In this document: positions 21,591 to 29,552 of the stretch, piece after piece | Position numbering within the stretch: position 1 is the first letter of the stretch | Layout of the letters: the number at the start of each line of letters is the position of its first letter | From: Corynebacterium haematomassiliense | GTDB lineage: Bacteria; Actinomycetota; Actinomycetes; Mycobacteriales; Mycobacteriaceae | DNA: 64,000 nt | Direction of reading: 5' to 3' | Assembly: GCF_013978595.1 (NCBI RefSeq) | Contig: NZ_JACDTZ010000002.1 | Coordinates: forward strand, 124,001 to 188,000 | Translations under genes and position numbers: made by a program | The notes under the pieces: generated by a model | The model's database searches: none | Seen by the model: the letters and a program-made list of their open reading frames with translations, nothing else | What the model was told of the DNA's origin: nothing

Positions 21591-21656
21591 GTCCGGGGGA
21601 GGATTCTGGTGACCGCGTGACTTCAGGGCACGCGGCGTTACCAGAGGAGTCTGATT

Positions 21657-23297
21657 GTGACTGACTACCGGGCGGTAATGGATCAAGTGCTCAAAGGCTG
21701 GTCTGTCCGCCAAATCTGTTCGAGTCTGCGGTGCTCGCACACCACGGTGCAAAAAGCACGCGATGCGCTGGTGGAACACAACATCACAACCCGTGAGCAA
21801 CTTCGTGGGGTTGCGGATCATGAGCTGGTGGACTGGTTCGTCGACGGGCGCAGCCATGCTCAGGGCGATTTCGTCCCGATCGATTTCGACGCTGTCGCCA
21901 AGGCACGCACCGGGCGCAACAAGGTGACCCTGCAGGTACTGTGGGGCCGCTACACCGCACAGCCTGCGGACCCAGGCCAGCGGTATTACAGCTACGAGCG
22001 GTTTCGCCAGCTTGTGGCCCAACACGTTGATGCAGCTGGGCTGACCGCCAGGATCACCCATGCCCCAGGCCATACGATGCAGGTGGACTGGGCAGGCACA
22101 AAGATGCGGCTGTGTGACCCCACCGGCGGGCAAGGATCGAAGGTCAGTATCTTTGTCGCCTCGCTGCCGTATTCAGGCATGGTGTTCGCCTGCGCGTGCG
22201 CGGATGAGCGCCAGGACGCATGGCTTGCAGCTCATATCCGCGCGTTTGAGTACTTCGGCGGGGTTGCCGAGGTCATCGTGCCAGATAACGCCTCGACAGC
22301 CTCGAACGCGATTAGTGCCGCGGACAAAAATCGTCGGGTCAACTCCACCTACGAGGAGTTTTTGGAGCACTACAACACCGCCGCATTGCCGGCTCGGGCG
22401 AAACGACCCAAAGACAAGGCCAGCGTCGAAGCCGCAGTCAAGATCGTCACCCAAAACGTCATCCACGCACTCGATGGCCACCAGTGCGTTGGGATAGACG
22501 AGCTCAACGCGAAAATCACCGCCCTGGTCGATGGGATCAACGCTGCCACGCCGTTTCGCGGCAATGCGACGAGCAGACGCGCATTGTTTGATCAGTTCGA
22601 ACGCGACGTGCTCACCGCGCTGCCTGCAACACCGTGGCAGCGCACCGAATGGAAACGCGCCAAAGTCGCACCCAATTTCCACATCAGAGTGCACAACGCG
22701 CATTACTCGGTACCGCACCAGCTGGTGGGCCGCACCGTGGATGTGCGCATCACCGGTGACAGTCTCGCCGTCTTCGACGCCGGGCAGCGTGTGGCCAGAC
22801 ACCAACTCGCGCGTGCCCGCGGGGTGTATGTCACCGACACCGACCACATACCGGCGAACCTGGGTGATACCCGTGGGTTGTGGACAAGTGAGTACTTCCT
22901 GCGCGAAGCCTCCAAGATCGGGCCGGCCACACGCCAGGTGATTGCCGAGCTCATCGAAGCTAAAGCGATCCCTGCCCAGGCGTACCAAGCGTGCCGCAAC
23001 GTGCTCAACATGGGCAAACACGCCAACAAGCCAATCCTCGAAGATGCCTGCAGGCGGTTGGTGTCCACCGACGGCGCCAGGCGTGCTGTGTCGTATACCG
23101 CGGTGAAAAACATGATGGCCGCCGTGCGCAAAGACACCTCCACACGACCTACAGGTGCTGACCTGCCAATCGATCAATTAACCGGCAGACCCGCTGACGG
23201 TGCGCCTGCCCCGTCAGCGCGTGACACCCGCGGCGCCTACCTCGGTGGTGCTGCCCAGTTCAGCCTCGAAAACCTCACCAAGAAAGGATCTGCATAA
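21657..23297 (+). CDS. istA: IS21-family transposase IstA
   Basis: IstA is the DDE transposase that cuts and joins the element's ends. The product has 546 residues. An N-terminal helix-turn-helix (WSVRQICSSLRCSHTTVQKA) is followed by an integrase core with Asp144 (QVDWAGT), Asp210 (VIVPDNAS), and Glu258 (KASVEAAV) as the likely catalytic triad, then a C-terminal Mu-type beta-barrel domain. istB starts 3 bp after its stop. The start is GTG at 21657 after AGAGGAG. Nothing suggests inactivation. Confidence 0.93.
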   Translation: MTDYRAVMDQVLKGWSVRQICSSLRCSHTTVQKARDALVEHNITTREQLRGVADHELVDWFVDGRSHAQGDFVPIDFDAVAKARTGRNKVTLQVLWGRYTAQPADPGQRYYSYERFRQLVAQHVDAAGLTARITHAPGHTMQVDWAGTKMRLCDPTGGQGSKVSIFVASLPYSGMVFACACADERQDAWLAAHIRAFEYFGGVAEVIVPDNASTASNAISAADKNRRVNSTYEEFLEHYNTAALPARAKRPKDKASVEAAVKIVTQNVIHALDGHQCVGIDELNAKITALVDGINAATPFRGNATSRRALFDQFERDVLTALPATPWQRTEWKRAKVAPNFHIRVHNAHYSVPHQLVGRTVDVRITGDSLAVFDAGQRVARHQLARARGVYVTDTDHIPANLGDTRGLWTSEYFLREASKIGPATRQVIAELIEAKAIPAQAYQACRNVLNMGKHANKPILEDACRRLVSTDGARRAVSYTAVKNMMAAVRKDTSTRPTGADLPIDQLTGRPADGAPAPSARDTRGAYLGGAAQFSLENLTKKGSA

Positions 23298-23300
23298 CCC

Positions 23301-24068
23301 ATGCCCCACCCGCAACCAGCATCATCATCCGCCCGCTTCCTCGACGAATCAGTCCTGCCGATCTTTACCGATCTACGCATGACCGCCTTCGGACAAAGCG
23401 TCATCGACATCGCCGCCGATCCCGCATTCGACGACTGGAGCTTCTCCGACAAAGTGCTCTACGCACTCGATAAAGAGGTAGCGGCCAAGCGTGAGAGGCG
23501 AGTCAACAAACTGCTCAAAGCATCCCGATCGCCAAATCCCGATGCTTGTATCGAAGACATCACCTACACGCCCGGCCGCACCATTAACAAAGAGCAAATC
23601 ACCCGACTCGCTCACTGCCAATGGTGCCAAAGCGCACAAAACATTGTCATCCTGGGCAAATCCTCCGTCGGCAAAACCTACCTCGCCCAAGCACTACTCA
23701 CCGCGGCGTGCAGAAATGACTACTCCGCACGCTTCTTCCGCACCGACACACTCGCCAACCACCTCGCCGTGCTCAAACACGACGACCCAGCCCGCATCAC
23801 GTTCCTCGAAGACCTACACAACACAGACGTGTTAGTCCTCGACGACTTCCTCACCACCCCAATCGATGCCGCCACCGCACACCAACTGCTCAATATCCTC
23901 GCAGAACGCGAACCCCGCGGATCGACCATCGTGACATCCCAGTTCACACCCGACGAGTGGTACAAATCCATCCCCGACGCCGTCATCGCCGAGTCAATAC
24001 TCAACCGACTCGTCGCCGGCGCCGAAATCATCACACTCGAAGGCACCAACATGCGACTGACCCAATAA
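23301..24068 (+). CDS. istB: IS21-family helper ATPase IstB
   Basis: IstB is an AAA+ ATPase that selects the target and activates IstA. The product has 255 residues, with Walker A GKSSVGKT at residues 119-126 and Walker B VLVLDDF near 178-183. The N-terminal 60 residues are an all-helical domain. It ends about 100 bp before the right end of the element and is intact. Confidence 0.93.
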   Translation: MPHPQPASSSARFLDESVLPIFTDLRMTAFGQSVIDIAADPAFDDWSFSDKVLYALDKEVAAKRERRVNKLLKASRSPNPDACIEDITYTPGRTINKEQITRLAHCQWCQSAQNIVILGKSSVGKTYLAQALLTAACRNDYSARFFRTDTLANHLAVLKHDDPARITFLEDLHNTDVLVLDDFLTTPIDAATAHQLLNILAEREPRGSTIVTSQFTPDEWYKSIPDAVIAESILNRLVAGAEIITLEGTNMRLTQ

Positions 24069-24088
24069 CCCCCGCTACCAACCTAAAC

Positions 24089-24120
24089 GCCCGGGTGTTA
24101 CTCGATACTCACCCGGGCGT
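24089..24120 (+). terminator. Hairpin at the right end of the IS21 element
   Basis: CGCCCGGGTG pairs perfectly with CACCCGGGCG around a 12-nt loop that overlaps the subterminal repeats. It may stop transcripts leaving istB, although no T-run follows. Confidence 0.45.
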
Positions 24121-24147
24121 TACCCGAAACTCACCACACCGTTACTA
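24096..24147 (-). repeat. Right-end subterminal repeats of the IS21 element
   Basis: The inverted counterpart of the left-end array: three GTTAC boxes alternate with two CTCAC boxes at similar spacing. Confidence 0.75.
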
Positions 24148-24164
24148 AACACGTGGTCTAAACA

Positions 24165-26197
24165 AGTGCGGCAACGCGTGTGCTGGCGATTGCACCAACG
24201 AGTCCGACAACCCGTACTTCGGCGACCTGATGTCCCGCCGCGGCGTGCTGAAGGCATTCGGTGCTGGCACCGTGACCCTCGGCGGCGGCGCACTGCTCGC
24301 CGCCTGCGGCGTCGACGAGGATGTGGCGGAAACCACCGAATCCGCGACGGCCACCTCCACCAGCACCGAGGTCGCGAAGGCTGAGATCAAGCCGGCTGCT
24401 GGCATGCGTTTCGACGGCGTGCAGCCGAACGAGAAGGACGAGGTTGTCGTCCCGGCGGGCTACGACACCTCTGTGCTGATCGCCTGGGGCGACCCGGTGT
24501 ACGAGGACGCGCCTGAGTTCGACCCGAACAACCAGACCGCCGCAGCTGCAGCCCGCCAGTTCGGCTTCAACAACGACTTCGCCGGCCTGATGGAGCACCC
24601 GACCGACAAGAACCGCATGCTCTACGTCTGCTCCCACGAGTACTCCACTGAACCGCAGATGCTGCCGAACTACGATCCGGAGAACCCGACGGACGAGCAG
24701 ATCAATATCGGCATTGCCAGCCACGGCCACACCGTCCTCGAGGTGTCCAAGGACCCCAAGACCGGTGAGCTCAAGCGCGAGTTCGGCCCGCTGAACCGCC
24801 GCATCACTGGCGAGACCGAGTTCAAGATCGTCGGGCCGGCTGCCGGCCACGACCTGCTCAAGACCTCCGCCGATCCGACCGGCACCACGGTCTTCGGCAC
24901 CTTCAACAACTGCTCCGGCGGTGTGACCCCGTGGGGCACCTTCCTTTCTGGCGAGGAGAACATCGACCAGTACTGGGCCAACGCCGCCGCCGTCACCGGT
25001 GAGCGCCCGGCCGCGGACGTGAAGCGCTTCGGCGTGTCCGAGAACGCGTCGCAGCGCAAGTGGGAGCGCCTGCACGACCGCTTCGACCTGGCGAAGGAGC
25101 CGAACGAGTTTAACCGCTTCGGCTACCTGGTTGAGATCAACCCGTACGATCCGGAGTCCGTCCCGGTCAAGCACACCGCCCTGGGCCGTTTCAAGCACGA
25201 GGCCGGCAACGTCCACGTCACCGAGGACGGCACCGTGGTGTGCTACTCCGGCGACGACGCGCGCTTCGAGTACATCTACAAGTTCGTCTCCTCCAAGAAG
25301 GTCAAGGAGGGCGACATCGCCCACAACATGGCAATCCTCGACGAGGGCACCCTCTACGTCGCCAACCTCGAAGGTAACTCCGAGGCCGGCGAGATCACCG
25401 GCGACGGCGACCTGCCCAAGGACGGCGACTTTGACGGCACCGGCAAGTGGATCCCGCTGCTGACCGCCCATGCCGACGGCACCGCCGAGTCCCACGTGGA
25501 CGGCTTCACCGGCGAAGAGGTGGCCATCTACCCCCGCCTCGCCGCAGACGAGGTCGGCGCCACGAAGATGGACCGCCCGGAGGACTTCGAGGTCAACCCG
25601 GTCAACGGCAAGCTCTACGTCGCGCTGACCAACAACAGCTACCGCGGCGCCACCGGCGAGAACGCCAAGAAGAGCAAGGAAGACGTCACCGAGTACGCGC
25701 CGATCCGCGAGAACAAGAACGGCCTGGTCATGGAGATCGAGGACGACTACGCAGGCACCGAGTTCAAGTGGAACCTGCTGCTCGTCTGCGGCGACCCGAA
25801 CGCCGCGTCGACCTACTTCGGCGGCTTCCCCAAGGAGCAAGTGTCCCCGATTTCCTGCCCGGACAACGTCGCGTTCGACTCCCACGGCAACCTGTGGATC
25901 TCCACCGACGGCAACGCGCTCGGCACTAACGACGGCCTGTACGCCGTCGGCCTCGAGGGTGAGAACCGCGGCCAGGTGCTGTGCTTCCTCACCGTGCCGT
26001 ACGCCGCTGAGACCTGCGGCCCGATCGTCACCGACGAGCTGGTCCTGGTCAACGTCCAGCACCCGGGCGAGGAGGACGATGCCACCTTTGAAAAGCCCGC
26101 GTCCCACTGGCCCGACGGTGGCAACTCCGTTCCGCGCCCGGCCGTTGCTCAGGTGTTCCGCACCGACGGCCAGAAGATCGGCATGGAGAAGGCTTAA
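24165..26197 (+). pseudogene. phoX: PhoX-family phosphatase (DUF839), 3' fragment after the IS21 insertion
   Basis: PhoX enzymes are secreted, Ca/Fe-dependent phosphomonoesterases for phosphate supply. From 24167 the frame encodes 676 residues without interruption, including the signature NNCSGGVTPWGTFLSGEEN region near 24905-24960 and many acidic metal-binding loops. It has lost its promoter and first 22 codons. An internal ATG at 24230 could give 655 residues beginning MSRRGVLKAFGAG, which keeps a Tat motif, followed by a lipobox-like LLAAC; it lacks a clear ribosome binding site. Expression is therefore doubtful. Confidence 0.85.
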
Positions 26198-26218
26198 ACG
26201 CTAGGTGTCTTTTGCTCG

Positions 26219-26260
26219 AACCCGCCGCTGTCCACACTCGTGGCCCGTGGCGGGTTTTCC
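26219..26260 (+). terminator. Terminator after phoX
   Basis: AACCCGCC at 26219-26226 pairs with GGCGGGTT at 26249-26256, followed by TT. Confidence 0.75.
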
Positions 26261-26286
26261 ACTTTCTACAGACAACTAAACTGGAG

Positions 26287-26292
26287 TAAAAT
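26287..26292 (+). promoter_or_regulatory. -10 element of glmS (leaderless type)
   Basis: TAAAAT lies 8 nt before the glmS ATG. There is no Shine-Dalgarno sequence between, only a T-run and CCCC. There is also no room for a glmS ribozyme. Confidence 0.6.
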
Positions 26293-26300
26293 TTTTCCCC

Positions 26301-28166
26301 ATGTGTGGAATCGTTGGATACGTAGGCGCCGGCACCGCTGAGCGCGACGCGAAAAATGTCATTGTCGAGGGACTGCGCCGCCTCGAATACCGCGGATACG
26401 ACTCCGCCGGTGTCGCGGTTGCCAACAACGGCGTCATCGAGTGCCGCAAGAAGGCCGGCAAAGTTGCAGACCTGGAAGCCGAAATCTCGGACAACCCAAT
26501 TGCGGCTTCCAAGCTCGGCATCGGGCACACCCGCTGGGCAACCCACGGCGGACCGACCGATGCAAACGCCCACCCGCACGTCGTCGGCGACGGCCGCATG
26601 GCTGTGGTCCACAACGGCATCATCGAGAACTTTTCGGCGTTGAAGGCGGAGCTCGTCGATAAGGGCTACCGCTTCGTCTCCGAGACCGACACCGAGGTCG
26701 CTGGCACCCTGCTGCTGGACATCTACGACAAGGAAGCAGACGGCGACCTCACCCGCGCGATGCAGCTGACCGCGCAGCGCCTCGAAGGCGCCTTCACCCT
26801 GCTGGCGATCCACGCAGACCACCCGGACCGCATCGTCGCAGCGCGCTGGAACTCCCCGCTGGTCATCGGCGTCGGCGAGAACGAAAACTTCCTCAGCTCC
26901 GACGTCGCCGGCTTCATCGAATTCACCCGCGACGCCGTGGAGATGGACAACGGCCAGATTGTCACCCTGACCGCCGAGGGCTACGAGGTCTGCGACTTCG
27001 ACGGCAACCCCGCCGAAGCCAAGCCGTTCACCGTTGAATGGGACGTCACCGCCGCGGAAAAGGGCGGCTTCAACTCCTTCATGGAAAAGGAGATCCACGA
27101 CCAGCCCACCGCCGTCCGCGACACCCTCTACGGACGCTTCGACGAACAGGGCAAGCTCATCCTCGACGAGCTGCGCATCGACGAATCCGTGCTGCGCTCC
27201 ATCAACAAAATCATCATCGTGGCCTGCGGCACCGCCTCCTACGCGGGCCAGGTGGCGCGCTACGCCATCGAACACTGGTGCCGCATCCCGACGGAGGTGG
27301 AGCTCGCCCACGAGTTCCGCTACCGCGACCCGATCGTCAACGAGCGCACCCTCGTGGTCGCCGTGTCCCAGTCTGGCGAAACCATGGACACGCTCATGGC
27401 CGTGCGCCACGCCCGCGAGCAGGGCGCGAAGGTGATCGCCATCTGCAACACCGTCGGTTCCTCCATCCCGCGCGAGGCAGACGCGTCGCTGTACACCTAC
27501 GCCGGTCCGGAGATCGCCGTGGCGTCGACGAAGGCGTTCATCTCCCAGATCGTGGCCGCATACCTGCTCGCCCTGTACCTGGCTCAGGTGCGCGGCAACA
27601 AGTACGCCGACGAGATCCGCCAGATCGTGGACGAGCTGCAGGAAATGCCGGACAAGATCCAGCAGGTGCTGGACAACGAAGGCCAGGTCAAGCAGCTGGG
27701 CCAGGACATGTCGGACGCGAAGTCCGTGCTGTTCCTAGGCCGCCACGTCGGCTTCCCAGTCGCCCTCGAAGGCGCGCTGAAGCTCAAGGAGGTGGCCTAC
27801 CTGCACTCCGAGGGCTTCGCCGCCGGCGAGCTCAAGCACGGCCCGATCGCGCTCGTGGAGGAAGGCCAACCGGTGTTCATCATCGTGCCGTCCAAGCGCT
27901 CCCGCAATAACCTGCACGCCAAGGTCGTCTCCAACATCCAGGAGGTCCGCGCCCGCGGTGCGGTGACCATCGTGATCGCGGAAGACGGCGACACGGACGT
28001 GGAGGCCTACGCCGACCACATCATCCGCATCCCGCAGTCCGCCGGCCTGATGCAGCCGCTGTTGTCCACCATCCCGCTGCAGATCTTCGCCTCCTCCGTG
28101 GCGGAGGCCCGCGGCCTGAACGTGGACCAGCCGCGCAACCTGGCTAAGTCCGTGACGGTGGAGTAG
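26301..28166 (+). CDS. glmS: Glutamine--fructose-6-phosphate aminotransferase (isomerizing)
   Basis: GlmS makes glucosamine-6-phosphate from fructose-6-phosphate and glutamine, the first step towards UDP-GlcNAc and peptidoglycan. The product has 621 residues. Cys2 after MCGIVGYVG is the N-terminal glutaminase nucleophile; two SIS domains follow (GTASYAGQVARY, then FLGRHVGFPVALEGALKLKEV) and the C-terminus ends in LAKSVTVE. The gene is monocistronic between two terminators. Confidence 0.97.
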   Translation: MCGIVGYVGAGTAERDAKNVIVEGLRRLEYRGYDSAGVAVANNGVIECRKKAGKVADLEAEISDNPIAASKLGIGHTRWATHGGPTDANAHPHVVGDGRMAVVHNGIIENFSALKAELVDKGYRFVSETDTEVAGTLLLDIYDKEADGDLTRAMQLTAQRLEGAFTLLAIHADHPDRIVAARWNSPLVIGVGENENFLSSDVAGFIEFTRDAVEMDNGQIVTLTAEGYEVCDFDGNPAEAKPFTVEWDVTAAEKGGFNSFMEKEIHDQPTAVRDTLYGRFDEQGKLILDELRIDESVLRSINKIIIVACGTASYAGQVARYAIEHWCRIPTEVELAHEFRYRDPIVNERTLVVAVSQSGETMDTLMAVRHAREQGAKVIAICNTVGSSIPREADASLYTYAGPEIAVASTKAFISQIVAAYLLALYLAQVRGNKYADEIRQIVDELQEMPDKIQQVLDNEGQVKQLGQDMSDAKSVLFLGRHVGFPVALEGALKLKEVAYLHSEGFAAGELKHGPIALVEEGQPVFIIVPSKRSRNNLHAKVVSNIQEVRARGAVTIVIAEDGDTDVEAYADHIIRIPQSAGLMQPLLSTIPLQIFASSVAEARGLNVDQPRNLAKSVTVE

Positions 28167-28184
28167 GGTTTGCCGCGCTTTCCT

Positions 28185-28230
28185 GGCGTCGGGCTCGGGC
28201 GGTTTCGTCTGGGCCCGGCGCCGTTCTTGT
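28185..28230 (+). terminator. glmS terminator
   Basis: GGCGTCGGGC at 28185-28194 pairs with GCCCGGCGCC at 28213-28222 (one G-U pair), followed by GTTCTTGT. Confidence 0.7.
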
Positions 28231-28242
28231 GCCGGTTTCGCG

Positions 28243-28373
28243 GATCGTCTAGCAGCGCATAGAGGAGTGCTAGACGATCATTTGTTGGGCGCGGCGTTTG
28301 CCCAGGTGATGTTGGAAATAGTTGTCGTTAGCAGCGTGATCGTATAGCAGCGGTAGCGAGCCGCTAGACGATC
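28243..28373 (+). repeat. Paired-palindrome element, copy 1
   Basis: The element has the order hairpin - core - hairpin. Hairpin 1 is GATCGTCTAGCA (28243-28254) with TGCTAGACGATC (28268-28279), a perfect 12-bp stem. The 58-nt core spans 28280-28337. Hairpin 2 is GATCGTATAGC (28338-28348) with GCTAGACGATC (28363-28373), one mismatch. Copy 2 at 29347 has a core of the same length, with CAGGTGATGTTG conserved, but different arms. It ends 7 bp from the fic stop codon. I do not recognise the family. Confidence 0.75.
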
Positions 28374-28379
28374 CGGGCC

Positions 28380-29075
28380 TCAGTGGGATTCGGGAGACCA
28401 CGCCGCGCCGGGGTGCGCGCGGCGGAACTCCATCATCCGGTGGAAGACCTCAGCTGCGCCTGCTCTTTGGCCCTGCGTCTCGCTGAGCGCGCCACTGCCG
28501 TCGGGGAGATCTGTCGGGGCGAACACGCCAGGGCGCAGTACTTGAGCGAGAAAAGAGGGATCGGCAGTTGCAGCGCCGACGTATCGGGCAGCGTGTGCCT
28601 GGGTGGCGTCGATACGCGTCCAGTCCACCGCCCAACCTGCAGCGCGCAGCATCTGATCGAAGAAGTACCGCTGTGTGCGGGAGTTGCCGTCGCGGAACGG
28701 GTGCACGATTGTGAGCTCGCTCCAGTGATCTGTGACGGTCCGCACCGCAGACTCGATTTCTGACGACGAAGGCGGCAACTTCGCGATGCGGCTCATGACC
28801 CGGTCAAGCTCAGTGTCGACGTACTGCGCCCGGCACATGGCCATTCCCATTGCGCCGACCTCCTCGGTGCGGATCTCGCCGGCCCACGGGTAGATGTCTT
28901 GCATCAGGTAGTGGTGGGTGCGCAGGAGTGATTCGCGGGTGAACTCGGTGAGGGGAGGGCCGAGCTCGAGCTCACCCAACCGTTGCGTAGCAAGGCTCCC
29001 AGCGATGCGTTCTAGCTGCGCGGGATCTGAAATCCCAAACAGGTTATCGGGTGCTTCCCGGCTCTGTCGGGCCAC
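28380..29075 (-). CDS. Fic-domain AMP-transferase toxin
   Basis: Fic enzymes transfer AMP from ATP to target proteins; FicT/VbhT-type toxins inactivate gyrase and topoisomerase IV. The product has 231 residues with the active-site motif HPFRDGNSRTQR and catalytic His125; Ser replaces the usual Gly or Lys after GN. The flap region lies near residues 64-72 (WAGEIRTEE). The start is GTG, 5 bp after the stop of the antitoxin gene. About 40 residues follow the Fic core at the C-terminus. The target is unknown. Confidence 0.9.
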   Translation of the reverse strand: MARQSREAPDNLFGISDPAQLERIAGSLATQRLGELELGPPLTEFTRESLLRTHHYLMQDIYPWAGEIRTEEVGAMGMAMCRAQYVDTELDRVMSRIAKLPPSSSEIESAVRTVTDHWSELTIVHPFRDGNSRTQRYFFDQMLRAAGWAVDWTRIDATQAHAARYVGAATADPSFLAQVLRPGVFAPTDLPDGSGALSETQGQRAGAAEVFHRMMEFRRAHPGAAWSPESH

Positions 29076-29080
29076 GATGC

Positions 29081-29302
29081 TTAGGCCACGCCGGCGATAC
29101 GTCGGCGCAGTTCGTGTGCGCGTGGCGAATCGCCCAGCCCCTCGCGCTCCAAGACAAGCAATACTGCCTCGTCGGCGGAGACCTCGCTACGGAATTGCCG
29201 TCTTAGCAGCGCTTCGTCCTCGGCTGATAGGGGTTGCCCCGCCATGACCATGGAGGCGTTCACGGCGGCAACCTTTTGGTCTTCACTGCGCGGGTCGGTC
29301 AT
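29081..29302 (-). CDS. VbhA-family antitoxin of the Fic toxin
   Basis: VbhA-type antitoxins block Fic enzymes by inserting a glutamate from a (S/T)xxxE(G/N) helix into the ATP site. The product has 73 residues with the family pattern NASMVMAGQPLSAEDEALL. At the inhibitory position the sequence reads SMVMAG (Ser17 to Gly22), with Ala21 in place of Glu. The 16-residue spacing to the following SEV segment agrees with VbhA, so the alignment is secure. It is upstream of, and probably co-transcribed with, fic. The start ATG at 29302 is preceded by TAAAAT, 8 nt upstream. Confidence 0.85.
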   Translation of the reverse strand: MTDPRSEDQKVAAVNASMVMAGQPLSAEDEALLRRQFRSEVSADEAVLLVLEREGLGDSPRAHELRRRIAGVA

Positions 29303-29310
29303 GGTGCAGC

Positions 29311-29316
29311 ATTTTA
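29311..29316 (-). promoter_or_regulatory. -10 element of the vbhA-fic operon (leaderless type)
   Basis: TAAAAT on the minus strand lies 8 nt before the antitoxin ATG. A TTCCGC hexamer 17 bp further upstream is a weak -35. Confidence 0.55.
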
Positions 29317-29346
29317 CCTGTTCAGGAGTAGAAGCGGAACCCTGCG

Positions 29347-29488
29347 GATCTGCTAGCTCCGCTTTGGACGGCACTAGCAGATCAACTGTCCAAGTTTTTG
29401 TTTGTGCAGGTGATGTTGAAAGGCGTTGTCGGTAAGAGCGTGATCTGCTAGTTACCTGGAAGAGGGCGGGGCGGGGAACTAGCAGATC
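29347..29488 (+). repeat. Paired-palindrome element, copy 2
   Basis: It has the same order and orientation as copy 1. Hairpin 1 is GATCTGCTAG (29347-29356) with CTAGCAGATC (29374-29383), total 37 bp as in copy 1. The core is 58 nt (29384-29441). Hairpin 2 is GATCTGCTAGTT (29442-29453) with AACTAGCAGATC (29477-29488), a perfect 12-bp stem. All four arms carry TG where copy 1 has GT or CT changes, so the arms vary in concert. It lies just upstream of the vbhA-fic promoter. Confidence 0.75.
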
Positions 29489-29552
29489 CGCGCGCCGGGG
29501 GGTGAGAAGACGGTGCCAGACCGGAACCCCACAGACCCGCGCAGATCCGCGC
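29482..29552 (+). repeat. Direct repeat GCAGATCCGCGC at the end of copy 2
   Basis: The 12-mer GCAGATCCGCGC occurs at 29482-29493, overlapping the right edge of copy 2, and again at 29541-29552, next to the scrK stop. It may mark a duplicated edge of the element. Confidence 0.5.

Larger units (their letters stand above)
21522..24164 (+). mobile_element. IS21-family insertion sequence inside phoX
   Basis: The element is 2643 bp and carries istA and istB in the usual order. Its ends match as inverted repeats starting TGTT and sharing TAGTAAC 17 bp inside, followed by GTGGTGAG and further AGTAAC/GGTAAC repeats with about 22-bp spacing, the multiple subterminal sites expected of IS21. The flanks are AGTGT (21517-21521) and AGTGC (24165-24169), a near-perfect 5-bp target duplication. 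Both genes are intact, so the element may still be mobile. Confidence 0.88.

Noticed and set aside
26260..26300. glmS ribozyme or riboswitch upstream of glmS
   Set aside because: Only about 40 bp separate the phoX terminator from the ATG, and a -10 hexamer lies 8 nt before it, so there is no room for a ribozyme.
28243..29488. CRISPR array around the Fic operon
   Set aside because: There are only two copies of each repeat, the repeats are palindromic pairs with a conserved rather than variable core, and no cas genes are present.
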